From positions 186,001 to 250,000 of the forward strand of contig JAFTPP010000032.1 in NCBI GenBank assembly GCA_017463255.1: 64,000 nucleotides of DNA, written 5' to 3'. Position 1 is the stretch's first letter. Each line of letters begins with the position of its first letter. Below are positions 54,193 through 63,540 of this stretch, one piece after another. Made by a program: the position numbers and the translations under genes. This DNA comes from Lachnospiraceae bacterium. GTDB lineage: Bacteria > Bacillota > Clostridia > Lachnospirales > Lachnospiraceae. The notes beneath the pieces were generated by a model. That model worked only from the letters and a program-made list of their open reading frames with translations, did no database searches and was not told where the DNA came from.

Positions 54193-55638
54193 TTAAATAT
54201 CATAATCAGCATTTTCGTCAGTCAATTCAACATCAAAATGCATTAAATCCTCCGTTACCTGAATTGCATAATCCAGTTCTTTACGCACATGTTTTTTAGG
54301 AACCGGTAGTGGATTCCTAAGTAATTGCACAGTATTTTGCTTTTCCTCGGTATTTTCTGATGCTTGAGATTCACAAGTTGTTTCTTCGCAATCATCTTCT
54401 TCCATGAATTTGCATTTTTCGTATTGCTTCACAAACATATTGACATTAATTCCGGCTAAAATAGCCATGCCAACTAACAACACATGGCCTCTCCATGTAT
54501 TTCCATAACCACAAATCAGTAATATATACTCCAGTACTATCCAGAAATAAACCGGATAGATATTTTTGCTGTCCACAAAGAAAAATGACACGCACCAGCC
54601 TGCAAGTAAAATAACAACAATAAACATTACGGAATAATAAGAGGAAAAACTAATAAATGCAATATCAGGGTTTAACTCCTGTAAAATCTTATTACCGAAA
54701 TCATATATAAGGTCAATAAACCTGCCACCAAATATTATGGAATGAACCACTATTCCCAGAGCAATGCCGCAAACAGAAAATACTATGAGTCCAAAAGATG
54801 ATACTATCTTAGACCATACCTTATGATAAGTACGGTTTTCAATGAACAGGAATATACCTAAAAACACCAGCGCAACACTGACAAAGTCCTGATATGTCAG
54901 AAAACCGATAAACATACCGCTAACGAATAATAATATGCATTTAAGTACAGTTTTTCTGCCTTTTTGAATCATCAATGCAATGAGATATAAAATTACTGCC
55001 AGTAATAATAAATACATATGCATAGCACTGATATTGGATACGCTTTTTAAGTAATCAGGAACAAAACCAAGGAAAGTAATACAGATAATTCCCGCTGTTT
55101 TACCACTGATTCTTCTTACCGCACAGTAAACAAACAGCATGGTAAAAAGTTGTAATCCCATAATGGCAAAGAAGGCTACTCTTTCTATATTACCGAATAA
55201 CATCATAAATCCTCTTAAATAAAGGAACATGAAGTTTTCCAAAATAGAATTGCCGTATGTAAGATTATGCATACCGCTTTTGGTTACGTAAGAAGCATTT
55301 AATAAAGCTTCGTTCTCCAAAACAGGCGAATCTATAATATACAGCAAACGCATAACTCCTGCACCAACAAGAATTGCACATACAACAATTACTTCAAGAA
55401 TTTTATAAAAACGTTCTTTCTTTAGGGGTTTGTTACTTAGCTTAATTCCAAGGGAAATAAAATAATAATCAAAGAAAACAATAACCGACAATACAACAAC
55501 AGCTAAAACCAATTGCCATTGCTGCTGCAATTTCATAATAATTGCTTCCTTGTATATGATATAACCTAACATAAAAACAACAGGAAGGGCATAAAGCAAC
55601 CATAAAACATATGAGAAAACTGTTTTATTCTTTTTCAT
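54193..55638 (-). CDS. GT-C-like polytopic membrane protein
   Basis: The 481-residue protein has about 11-12 membrane helices and a cytoplasmic C-terminal tail of about 90 residues, rich in acidic and basic stretches. Between the third helix and the fourth it has DSPVLENEALLNASYV, reminiscent of the acidic active-site loop of GT39/ArnT-type glycosyltransferases (usually with DEA). The match is weak, so both a sugar transferase and a plain membrane protein are open. Following metY by 39 bases, it shares its transcript; no envelope-sugar genes are next to it. Confidence 0.6.
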   Translation of the reverse strand: MKKNKTVFSYVLWLLYALPVVFMLGYIIYKEAIIMKLQQQWQLVLAVVVLSVIVFFDYYFISLGIKLSNKPLKKERFYKILEVIVVCAILVGAGVMRLLYIIDSPVLENEALLNASYVTKSGMHNLTYGNSILENFMFLYLRGFMMLFGNIERVAFFAIMGLQLFTMLFVYCAVRRISGKTAGIICITFLGFVPDYLKSVSNISAMHMYLLLLAVILYLIALMIQKGRKTVLKCILLFVSGMFIGFLTYQDFVSVALVFLGIFLFIENRTYHKVWSKIVSSFGLIVFSVCGIALGIVVHSIIFGGRFIDLIYDFGNKILQELNPDIAFISFSSYYSVMFIVVILLAGWCVSFFFVDSKNIYPVYFWIVLEYILLICGYGNTWRGHVLLVGMAILAGINVNMFVKQYEKCKFMEEDDCEETTCESQASENTEEKQNTVQLLRNPLPVPKKHVRKELDYAIQVTEDLMHFDVELTDENADYDI

Positions 55639-55677
55639 CTGCTACCCCTCCTTATTGTTATAAAAATTAGTATTGAA

Positions 55678-56973
55678 TTAAACCAAAGCAAGTGCCTGTT
55701 CTACATCAGCAATAATATCGTCCACATTTTCGATGCCGACTGAAAAACGGATTAAGTCAGGCTGAACGCCTGCTTCTAACAATTGCTCATAGGTCATCTG
55801 TCTATGTGTGTGGCTTGCCGGATGTAATACGCAACTTCTTGCATCAGCAACATGTGTTACAATGGCAATCATTTTTAACTGATCCATGAAACGTACAGTA
55901 TCTTTAATGGTATCTCCTGTTGTGCTCTTAATACCAAAAGAAATAACACCGCAAGTACCCTTAGGCATATATTTCTTTGCTAAATCATAGTACTTATTAC
56001 CCTCTAATCCCGGATAATTAACCCAAGCCACTTTTTCATGGTTCTGCAAGTATTTTGCAACTTTTAATGCATTTTCACAGTGTTTTTCCATGCGTAATGG
56101 CAATGATTCCAACCCATTATTCACATAAAATGCATTTTGAGGTGATTGGATACATCCTAAATCTCTCATTAACTGTACTGTTGCTTTGGTAATATACGCT
56201 CCTTTTCCGAAACGTTCCGTATAAGTAACACCATGATAAGAATCATCAGGTGTGCAAAGTCCCGGAAACTTCTCAGGATACTTTGTCCAATCAAAATTAC
56301 CCGAATCAACAATAACACCACCAACGCTTAATGCATGTCCATCCATATATTTAGTAGTTGAATGAGTCACAATATCCGCACCATGTTCAAAAGGTCTGCA
56401 ATTAACAGGTGTAGGGAATGTATTGTCAACAATAAGCGGTACACCATGACTATGGGCAGCTTTGGCAAATTTATCAAAATCAAGTACAACCAATGCGGGA
56501 TTTGCAATGGATTCTGCAAAAACACATTTAGTATTTTCTTTGAAAGCAGCATTCAATTCTTCTTCCGTACAATCCGGATCAATGACAGTACATTCAATTC
56601 CCATCTTTTTCATTGTTACGGTAAAAAGATTAAAGGTTCCACCATAAACGGCACTGGATAAAATCATATGTCCGCCGGCTTCGCAAATATTAAATACTGC
56701 AAAGAAATTTGCAGCCTGGCCTGATGATGTAAGCATTGCTGCAACACCACCTTCCATGTCGCGGATTTTTTCAGCAACATAGTCATTGGTTGGATTTTGA
56801 AGTCTGGTGTAAAAATAGCCACTTGCCTCAAGATCAAATAACTTACCCATTTCTTCAGAAGTTGTGTATTTAAATGTAGTGCTCTGATAAATTGGAAGAA
56901 CCCGCGGTTCCCCGTTTTCCGGTTTCCATCCGGATTGCACGCATTTAGTTTCAATTGAATATTCCTGATTCAT
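55678..56973 (-). CDS. metY: O-acetylhomoserine sulfhydrylase
   Basis: This PLP enzyme makes homocysteine from O-acetylhomoserine and sulfide, or cysteine in related members. The 431-residue protein carries the PLP-binding lysine in SVGG-type context (HSTTKYMDGHALSVGG, about residue 208) and the cofactor segment GGTFNLFTVTMKKMG near 110. The length and the FEHGADIVTHS stretch favour the O-acetylhomoserine group over cystathionine synthase. It lies 23 bases after yebC. Confidence 0.93.
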   Translation of the reverse strand: MNQEYSIETKCVQSGWKPENGEPRVLPIYQSTTFKYTTSEEMGKLFDLEASGYFYTRLQNPTNDYVAEKIRDMEGGVAAMLTSSGQAANFFAVFNICEAGGHMILSSAVYGGTFNLFTVTMKKMGIECTVIDPDCTEEELNAAFKENTKCVFAESIANPALVVLDFDKFAKAAHSHGVPLIVDNTFPTPVNCRPFEHGADIVTHSTTKYMDGHALSVGGVIVDSGNFDWTKYPEKFPGLCTPDDSYHGVTYTERFGKGAYITKATVQLMRDLGCIQSPQNAFYVNNGLESLPLRMEKHCENALKVAKYLQNHEKVAWVNYPGLEGNKYYDLAKKYMPKGTCGVISFGIKSTTGDTIKDTVRFMDQLKMIAIVTHVADARSCVLHPASHTHRQMTYEQLLEAGVQPDLIRFSVGIENVDDIIADVEQALALV

Positions 56974-56996
56974 TTAGTCTCCCATCCGAAGAAGCA

Positions 56997-57728
56997 TTAT
57001 TCTTCTTCCCAGTTAGTATATACATTCTGAACATCATCATCTTCATCTAACAAATCCAAAGTTTTCTGAAGTGATTTTACAGCATTTTCATCTGTTAAAC
57101 TTACATAATTCTGCGGAATCATAGTTACTTCAGCAGATACATATGGTATTTTAGCTTCTTCAACAGCCTTTAAAACTTCGTCAAAATCATCCGGAGAAGT
57201 TAAGATTTCATAACTGTCTTCTTCTTCATTAAAATCTTCTGCACCTGCATCAAGAGCTGCCATCATAATATCGTCAGATTCCATATCACATTCTTCTTTA
57301 TCAATGATAATCTGTCCTTTTTTATCAAACATAAAGGATACACATCCCTGTGTACCAATGCTTCCGTTTCCTTTTGTAAAAGCACTTCTGACATTAGCTG
57401 CTGTTCTGTTTTTATTATCTGTAAGCGCATCAACAATAATTGCGATTCCGTTAGGTCCATATCCTTCATAAGTTACATATTCATAGTTAATGGCACCGCC
57501 CTCGCCGGCTGCTTTTTTAATACCTCTTTCAATGGTATCATTAGGCATGTTATTAGCTTTTGCCTTACGGATAACAGTTGCAAGCTTAAAGTTATTAGCC
57601 GGATCAGGTCCGCCTTCCTTTACAGCAATCGCAATCTCTCTACCGATAATTGTAAAAATCTTTCCTTTTGCAGCATCATTCTTTTCTTTTTTGTGTTTAA
57701 TGTTTGCAAATTTTGAATGTCCTGACAT
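56997..57728 (-). CDS. yebC: YebC/PmpR family translation-linked regulator
   Basis: YebC-family proteins bind nucleic acids; recent work links them to ribosome function at difficult peptide motifs, while older annotation calls them transcription regulators. The 243-residue protein starts MSGHSKFANIKHKKEK and has GGPDPANNFKLATVIRKAK and the acidic tail YTNWEEE. AAGGAG precedes the ATG. Confidence 0.94.
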   Translation of the reverse strand: MSGHSKFANIKHKKEKNDAAKGKIFTIIGREIAIAVKEGGPDPANNFKLATVIRKAKANNMPNDTIERGIKKAAGEGGAINYEYVTYEGYGPNGIAIIVDALTDNKNRTAANVRSAFTKGNGSIGTQGCVSFMFDKKGQIIIDKEECDMESDDIMMAALDAGAEDFNEEEDSYEILTSPDDFDEVLKAVEEAKIPYVSAEVTMIPQNYVSLTDENAVKSLQKTLDLLDEDDDVQNVYTNWEEE

Positions 57729-57748
57729 AAAAAACTCCTTTTAGTATC

Positions 57749-59071
57749 TTAATTATTTATTTCATTCATATCATCAGTAACTACCTGTTTTTTGGTAACA
57801 AGTACTTCACGAATCATATGATTTTCAACCTTAGTAATTTTAAAATTGTAACTATCCACATCAATATCAAAATTTTCATCATCTTCAGGAATCTTGTCCA
57901 TTTTTGAAATGAGATATCCGTTCAATGTTTCAAACTCTTCTTCTTTGAAATCAATGTCTAACTTTTCTTCCAGTTCATCAAGCGGAGTCATTCCGTCGAG
58001 AATATATTCATCAAGTCCTGTTTCTTCAATATATTCCTCTTCTTCGTCATATTCATCCTGAATATTACCCACAATTTCCTCCAAAATGTCTTCAAGGGCA
58101 ATTAATCCGCTTGTCTGTCCGTATTCATCTACAACAATAACCATTTGTGTTTTGTTTTGTTGCATTTCACGGAATAAATCATCAACATTTTTCGTTTCAG
58201 GAACAAACTCTACCTTACGTATTAAGCCGTCAACATCTTCAATCATTTTATTATCATTACCGGCTATCTTACTCTTTCTTACTGCATCTTTTAAATGAAT
58301 AATTCCAATAATATGATCAATATTTTCCTGATAAACCGGATAACGGCTGTTGTTTTCATCTAACATAAAATGAATGGCATCCTGCAATGTGATTCCTGCT
58401 GAAAGAGCAATTATATTTTGTCTGTTCGTCATAATATCCGCTGCTTCTTTATCGCAGTATTCAAAGATGTTGTTAATCATCTTTGCTTCGCTTTCCTGCA
58501 AAACGCCTTGTTCCTGACCTTCGTTAACCATTGAAATAATCTCTTCTTCAGTAACATCATTCAAATTCTGATTCGGCCTGATACCAAATATCATTAAAAT
58601 GAATTTTGCTGACACGGATACAATCCATGTAACAGGAGTTAACAACACAATTATGTAATGGGCTAAATTCACCATACCATAAGCCCATTTTACAGGATAA
58701 CGTCTGCCAAGTCTTTTCGGTATCAGTACTCCAAATACCAACTGAATATACATCATGATTAAAAAAGAAGCTACTAACGCTAAGGGTTTCACTGATATGT
58801 TTAATAAATTGTCAATCATACCAATATAGAAAACACCAAAAAACAAAGCAATAAACGTTGTCACAACTTGTAATGTATCAATATACTTTGCAGGATCTTC
58901 ACACAACCTGTGAACACGGATTGATTTCTTATCCTTGTTCATCTCTAAGCGTTCTTCTACTTCTTTCATGTTTATATGCTGCAAAGCGGCACTGAATCCG
59001 TAAAAAATAAAGTCTAACAATACCAATGCCAAAAAAATAATGATACAGCCCGAGGGCCCAATACTATCCAT
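57749..59071 (-). CDS. CNNM/CorC-type membrane protein with CBS domains
   Basis: The 440-residue protein has an N-terminal DUF21 membrane domain (four helices, residues 8-160), a pair of CBS domains (about 200-325) and a C-terminal CorC_HlyC domain (about 340-420). The family is linked to magnesium or cobalt efflux and resistance; older hemolysin names are not supported. The CBS pair has DIMTNRQNIIALSA and VVDEYGQTSGLIALEDILEEI. The ATG at 59071 has AAGGAG upstream; an earlier in-frame start at 59134 lies before the promoter -10 and is excluded. Confidence 0.9.
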   Translation of the reverse strand: MDSIGPSGCIIIFLALVLLDFIFYGFSAALQHINMKEVEERLEMNKDKKSIRVHRLCEDPAKYIDTLQVVTTFIALFFGVFYIGMIDNLLNISVKPLALVASFLIMMYIQLVFGVLIPKRLGRRYPVKWAYGMVNLAHYIIVLLTPVTWIVSVSAKFILMIFGIRPNQNLNDVTEEEIISMVNEGQEQGVLQESEAKMINNIFEYCDKEAADIMTNRQNIIALSAGITLQDAIHFMLDENNSRYPVYQENIDHIIGIIHLKDAVRKSKIAGNDNKMIEDVDGLIRKVEFVPETKNVDDLFREMQQNKTQMVIVVDEYGQTSGLIALEDILEEIVGNIQDEYDEEEEYIEETGLDEYILDGMTPLDELEEKLDIDFKEEEFETLNGYLISKMDKIPEDDENFDIDVDSYNFKITKVENHMIREVLVTKKQVVTDDMNEINN

Positions 59072-59105
59072 GTAAATTATACTCCTTATAAAAAGATTAC
59101 ATTTA

Positions 59106-59134
59106 AATATATCATTTTGTTTCTCATACGTCAA
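59106..59134 (-). promoter_or_regulatory. Promoter for the CNNM-yebC-metY unit
   Basis: TTGACG (59129-59134) and TATATT (59106-59111) are 17 bases apart on the minus strand. It begins right after the mazF stop, so the downstream unit has its own start. Confidence 0.75.
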
Positions 59135-59140
59135 GGAAGC

Positions 59141-59482
59141 CTATGTAACCAGTTCTAAACTGATTTGAAGTGCTTTATCAACTTTTTTCATAATCTCTGA
59201 GTCTAAATGACACACTTTGTCTTTTAATCTTTTCTTATCTATTGTTCTTAATTGTTCTAATAAAATCACTGAATCTTTATCCATTGCATACTTTTCTGAA
59301 GACAATTCTATATGCGTTGGTAATTTGGCCTTATTCATCTTTGAAGTAATGGCTGCGACTATAACCGTTGGACTATGTTTATTTCCAATATCGTTCTGAA
59401 TAATCAAAACCGGTCTGATACCTCCTTGTTCAGAACCGATTACCGGTCGTAAGTCTGCATAAAACACATCTCCTCTTTTCAT
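59141..59482 (-). CDS. mazF: MazF/PemK-type endoribonuclease toxin
   Basis: MazF is a sequence-specific RNase of type II toxin-antitoxin systems. The 113-residue protein is close to Bacillus NdoA/Endo[20 protein letters not shown] at the start, the conserved [12 protein letters not shown] arginine motif, [10 protein letters not shown] with the catalytic Thr/Ser region, and LEQLRTIDK. In Bacillus the gene follows alr with the mazE antitoxin between them. Here only 99 bases separate it from alr, too few for an antitoxin gene, and none lies downstream. The start ATG has GGAAGG before it. Confidence 0.93.
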   Translation of the reverse strand: MKRGDVFYADLRPVIGSEQGGIRPVLIIQNDIGNKHSPTVIVAAITSKMNKAKLPTHIELSSEKYAMDKDSVILLEQLRTIDKKRLKDKVCHLDSEIMKKVDKALQISLELVT

Positions 59483-59502
59483 TTATTCACAACCTTCCCA
59501 AT

Positions 59503-59554
59503 TTCTAGAAACAGTATTCCCTTTGCTATTTCGTCTTATTCGAGAAACATATTC
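59503..59554 (-). repeat. Two-copy direct repeat between alr and mazF
   Basis: A 16-17 base sequence occurs twice: 59539-59554 and 59503-59519 differ by one substitution and one missing base (GAATA[c]TGTTTCT[c/a]GAA on the minus strand). Copies start 36 bases apart. The second contains the perfect palindrome TTTCTAGAAA. It is a candidate regulatory site in front of mazF. Confidence 0.45.
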
Positions 59555-59581
59555 TGTGAATAAACTTTTTCTTTATGTGCC

Positions 59582-60709
59582 TTATTCTATATAGATTCTT
59601 GGAACTCTTTTGTTCAAATCGCATACAAATTCATAGTTGAATCTGTCACACATACTTCCTAACATTTCAATGGTAATTGTTTCGTTTCCGTCAGTTCCTA
59701 TTAATGTCACAACATCACCGATTTTAACATCAGGAATATCCGTTACATCTACCATAAACTGGTCCATACAGATTCTGCCTATGATTGGTGCTTTCATTCC
59801 GTGTATCAGCACGTATCCTTTGTTTGATAAACTTCTGGGATATCCATCCCCGTATCCTACAGGCACTGTTGCAATCTTTGTGACACGTTTTGTAACATAG
59901 GTTCCGTTATAACTTACTTCCGTTCCTTCAGGAACCGTTTTAATATAAGAAACGCTACTATACAAAGACATAACCGGTGACAATGAGATGATATTTTTAT
60001 CTACTTCATCTGAAGGCCATAAACCGTATAAAATAATTCCGGCTCTTACCATATCCATATTTGCTTCGCATATTTCTATAATGGATGCACTGTTAGAACA
60101 ATGCTTCATCGGAATTGTAATTCCTGCTTCCTTTTCTACCTTATCAACAAAGGAATGGAACAAAGCAAGCTGTTTCTTAGCCGGCGTTTTATCCGCTTCA
60201 TCCGCTTTGGCAAAATGAGTAAAAATACCTTCAATTTGAATCATCGGTAACTTACTAATCTTTGATACTAATTGAACACCTTCTTCATCAGCCATACATC
60301 CTATTCTTGCCATTCCTGTATCAACCTTGATATGAACGGGATATTCTTTATTAAGGCGGATTGCTGTCATGGACAATTTTTCAGCCATATCAAGCGTAAA
60401 TACTGCAGTTCTGATGTCGTGTTCCACCATAAGTTCATAATCATCTTCAAAAACAAAGCCAATAATTAAAATCGGTTTGCTAATTCCTGCGTCCTTTAAC
60501 TCCATTGCTTCTTCAATAGTAGCCACAGCAAATCCCCAAATATATTCAACTTCATCTAATTTTTTCGCAATCGGAACTGCTCCGTGACCGTATCCGTCTG
60601 TTTTGATTACGGCTGCAATCTTTGTTCCTTCCTGCAAGTGATTTTTCATGGCATTTACATTATTCATTAATGCATTTAAATCAATTCTTGCATAACATCT
60701 TTTTGACAT
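59582..60709 (-). CDS. alr: Alanine racemase
   Basis: Alr makes D-alanine for peptidoglycan. The 375-residue protein has the PLP lysine in AAVIKTDGYGHGA near residue 35 (family VVKANAYGHG) and the base tyrosine in the C-terminal domain (VSYNGTYVTKR, VPVGYGDGYPRSL near 265). The ATG at 60709 has GGAG upstream and lies 5 bases after the preceding gene's stop. Confidence 0.95.
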   Translation of the reverse strand: MSKRCYARIDLNALMNNVNAMKNHLQEGTKIAAVIKTDGYGHGAVPIAKKLDEVEYIWGFAVATIEEAMELKDAGISKPILIIGFVFEDDYELMVEHDIRTAVFTLDMAEKLSMTAIRLNKEYPVHIKVDTGMARIGCMADEEGVQLVSKISKLPMIQIEGIFTHFAKADEADKTPAKKQLALFHSFVDKVEKEAGITIPMKHCSNSASIIEICEANMDMVRAGIILYGLWPSDEVDKNIISLSPVMSLYSSVSYIKTVPEGTEVSYNGTYVTKRVTKIATVPVGYGDGYPRSLSNKGYVLIHGMKAPIIGRICMDQFMVDVTDIPDVKIGDVVTLIGTDGNETITIEMLGSMCDRFNYEFVCDLNKRVPRIYIE

Positions 60710-60714
60710 ATATA

Positions 60715-62229
60715 TTATCTCCATTCCGAAGTCTTTAATTCTTCACATAAATCTCCAGCAAGACAAGTATATTCGTTTCCTCGCTTAACTGCAATCCTTT
60801 CACCAAGTGCTCCATGTAAATATACGGCATTTAACACACTTTCGAAAGGTTGATTCATTCCATTCTGAATCATAAACGAACCAATGATACCACTTAGGAC
60901 ATCACCGCTTCCGGCTGTAGCAAGCGCAGAACATCCGCTGTCAATAAAATAAATATGTGAATTTGTAGTAAATACAAATGTTCTTGAATCCTTTAAAACA
61001 ATAACCGCATTTAATTGCTTTTGAAACACTTTAATACAGGATATCACATCTTCCTTTAAATCATCCATTGAAATATTGCTAAGCCTTGAAAACTCAAGCA
61101 AATGAGGAGTTAAAACAATATTTCTTTTGGTCGATTCAATCTTAAGGATTTCAAAAAGATTTTGATCCGTTGCAATTAAACTTATAGCGTCAGCATCTAT
61201 AACCAACGGCTTTGATGTTTTTGTTAATACATAGTTTAACAGTTCCTTGGAATAATTCGACTTGCCAATCCCCGGACCGATGATTATGACACTGCCAAAA
61301 TCAATGGCGTCCATAATATCGTCTGACAAACATTCCTCATCATTATAATAACAGGTCAACGCTTCCGGCAGTCTTGTTCCAATAATTTCTCTGTGATTTG
61401 CATGGGTAATAATCTTAACCATTCCCGCTCCGGCCCTTAGTACAGCTTCTGCGCACAGTACGCACGCGCCACTAATCTGACTATCTCCTGCAATAACAGT
61501 AACTTTTCCTACACTTCCTTTATGTGCATTTGCATTGCGCTTAGGCCATTTAAAATCAACATTTTCAAACAGAAGCATCCGTTCTGATTCATATTGATTG
61601 AAACAATAAATACCGATATCTGCAACACTTATGCTTCCTGCATTTAATTTACCGTCCCTGATTAAAAGCCCCGGTTTTAAATAAGAAAACGTAATCGTCT
61701 TATCTGCTTTAAATACCGCTCCCATAGAATTACCTGTATCACTATTTAAACCGCTGGGAATATCAACAGCTATTTTATATCCTTTGATCTGATTCATTCT
61801 GCTTATTACATCACATAATTCTTGATTCAAAGGACGATTCAATCCAATACCAAACAATGCATCAACAACTATATCTTTATCATATGAAACTTTATCCAAA
61901 GATGTTAAATAGCTGAAACCATATTTTGCGAAGATTTCTAACTGCTTATCATGCGCTGCACAAGCCCTTCCCGTACAAATATCCACAAGATCAACATCAT
62001 AGCCGCATAGAGCAAGTATTCTTGCACAGGCAATTCCGTCTCCCCCATTATTACCGGAACCGCTAACCACTAACACACGCTTAGACTCACTTGTCTGTAA
62101 ATATCCCTTTACAAGTTCTGCAACCTGTAAAGCAGCCTTTTCCATCAAAATAAGATTGTCTATGCCATATTCATTTATGGTTAATTCATCAAGCTTTTTT
62201 ACTTGGGATGCATGTAATATGGTTTTCAT
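60715..62229 (-). CDS. nnr: Bifunctional NAD(P)H-hydrate epimerase/dehydratase
   Basis: The fused enzyme repairs hydrated, inactive NAD(P)H: the N-terminal YjeF_N epimerase (about residues 1-215, with GSGNNGGDGIACAR near 57 and VVDALFGIGLNRPL near 120) and the C-terminal ADP-dependent dehydratase of carbohydrate-kinase fold (about 225-500, with GPGIGKSNYSKELL and AGSGDVLSGIIGSF near 435). GAGGAG precedes the ATG. It sits between rex and alr, joining redox repair to the NADH-sensing repressor. Confidence 0.94.
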   Translation of the reverse strand: MKTILHASQVKKLDELTINEYGIDNLILMEKAALQVAELVKGYLQTSESKRVLVVSGSGNNGGDGIACARILALCGYDVDLVDICTGRACAAHDKQLEIFAKYGFSYLTSLDKVSYDKDIVVDALFGIGLNRPLNQELCDVISRMNQIKGYKIAVDIPSGLNSDTGNSMGAVFKADKTITFSYLKPGLLIRDGKLNAGSISVADIGIYCFNQYESERMLLFENVDFKWPKRNANAHKGSVGKVTVIAGDSQISGACVLCAEAVLRAGAGMVKIITHANHREIIGTRLPEALTCYYNDEECLSDDIMDAIDFGSVIIIGPGIGKSNYSKELLNYVLTKTSKPLVIDADAISLIATDQNLFEILKIESTKRNIVLTPHLLEFSRLSNISMDDLKEDVISCIKVFQKQLNAVIVLKDSRTFVFTTNSHIYFIDSGCSALATAGSGDVLSGIIGSFMIQNGMNQPFESVLNAVYLHGALGERIAVKRGNEYTCLAGDLCEELKTSEWR

Positions 62230-62232
62230 ACA

Positions 62233-62862
62233 TTACTCCTCTGGACGTTCTCCAAGTTCCGGATTATAGTTTAAATCAAATAAATTAATCACATCGGCAC
62301 CAAAAATATCATGCAAATACTGATATAGCATTTGATTATTATCTTCCTGTTCCTGCTTTCTTACAAGCTGTTCCTTTAACTCTTCACGGATTTTTTTGAT
62401 CCATTCACCGATTTTTACAATCTCGGCAGTATTTCTTTGCATCATTAAAAAACTAAGTTCCATTGTCCAAAGCATTAAATCCCTGTTAATCCGGTCAATG
62501 TCTTCATCAATTTCCTTTAATTCTTCCATATTCTTTTCAGTTTTCTGATTGCATTCTTCGATTAACTTCTGATGCTTATTCAAATGATTGCCAATGGCTT
62601 TTTCATTTCCGTTTTTATCTAATTTGTCTGCAAGTTCAACGATTTCTTTCATAAGCTTACTCTTTAAAGCTCTCACATCTTTGAGTTCCTTTGAAAGCTT
62701 CGCCTGTTTCTTTAACAGATTATTTAAGACCTCTGAGTTTTTCTTTAAAATTCCTTTTTCATCTAAGATATCCCGGATTTGAAGCCATTTGTGGTCTAAG
62801 GTTAAAATCGGAAGCTTTTTACCTACGAGAGCTTCTTTAAATTCATAATTAAACTGTCTCAT
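62233..62862 (-). CDS. Coiled-coil protein of unknown function
   Basis: The 209-residue soluble protein is dominated by long, charged amphipathic helices (about residues 40-175), with heptad-like spacing of Leu/Ile and no signal or membrane segment. The N-terminal 40 residues and the C-terminal part (DIFGADVINLFDLNYNPELG) are more compact. I do not recognise the family. It lies 12 bases after rex and 3 before the NAD(P)H repair gene, so it is in the same transcript. Confidence 0.7.
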   Translation of the reverse strand: MRQFNYEFKEALVGKKLPILTLDHKWLQIRDILDEKGILKKNSEVLNNLLKKQAKLSKELKDVRALKSKLMKEIVELADKLDKNGNEKAIGNHLNKHQKLIEECNQKTEKNMEELKEIDEDIDRINRDLMLWTMELSFLMMQRNTAEIVKIGEWIKKIREELKEQLVRKQEQEDNNQMLYQYLHDIFGADVINLFDLNYNPELGERPEE

Positions 62863-62874
62863 AATAATAACCTC

Positions 62875-63510
62875 CTATTTCTTTTTGTAATGGTTGATAT
62901 TATACGAAAGCTTCATAAGGCTGTCTGACAAATGAACGTTTTCAACAATGACTCCTTCCGGAACTTCCAAGTCAACATGGGCAAAATTAAGGATAGCTTT
63001 CACCCCATATTTTACTAATTGCTGGGTTATATCAACTGCTCCGTTTTTTGGAATTGTCAAAACAGCAATGTCTATATTATTCTGTTTTACAAATTCTACA
63101 ACATTATCTAATGGTTGTACTTTAATTCCTCTTAAATCTTTACCAAATAAATCGGGATTAATATCAAAAACACCTTTTACAATAAAACCCCTGCGTTCAA
63201 AATTAACATAATTAGCAAGTGCCTGTCCAAGATTTCCTGCACCGATAATAACAAGATGATGGCTTTTATCAAGACCTAATATCTTACCAATTTCTGTATA
63301 AAGATAATTAACATTGTATCCGTATCCCTGCTGTCCGAATCCTCCAAAATTATTAAAATCCTGTCTGATTTGTGATGCAGTAACATTCATAAGTTCACTA
63401 AGTTCCTGGGATGAAATACGTTCTACCCCTTCATCTTTAAGCTCACCCAGATATCTGTAATACCTTGGCAAACGACTAATCACCGCTTGAGAAATTCCCT
63501 TTTCTTCCAA
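62875..63510 (-). CDS. rex: Redox-sensing transcriptional repressor Rex
   Basis: Rex binds DNA when NAD+ is high and lets go when NADH rises, controlling fermentation genes. The 211-residue protein has an N-terminal winged helix (ISQAVISRLPRYYRYLGEL, about residues 6-24, with LMNVTASQIRQDFNNFG near 40) and a Rossmann domain (GAGNLGQALANYVNF near 90). The chosen TTG at 63510 has AAGGAGG at 9 bases; the first ATG in the frame lies upstream of the ribosome site and is excluded. Confidence 0.94.
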   Translation of the reverse strand: MEEKGISQAVISRLPRYYRYLGELKDEGVERISSQELSELMNVTASQIRQDFNNFGGFGQQGYGYNVNYLYTEIGKILGLDKSHHLVIIGAGNLGQALANYVNFERRGFIVKGVFDINPDLFGKDLRGIKVQPLDNVVEFVKQNNIDIAVLTIPKNGAVDITQQLVKYGVKAILNFAHVDLEVPEGVIVENVHLSDSLMKLSYNINHYKKK

Positions 63511-63540
63511 AATACAATTCCTCCTTAACATACTGTTTTT

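Noticed and set aside
59072..59140. An antitoxin gene downstream of mazF
   Set aside because: The 69-base gap holds only the promoter and ribosome site for the next gene.
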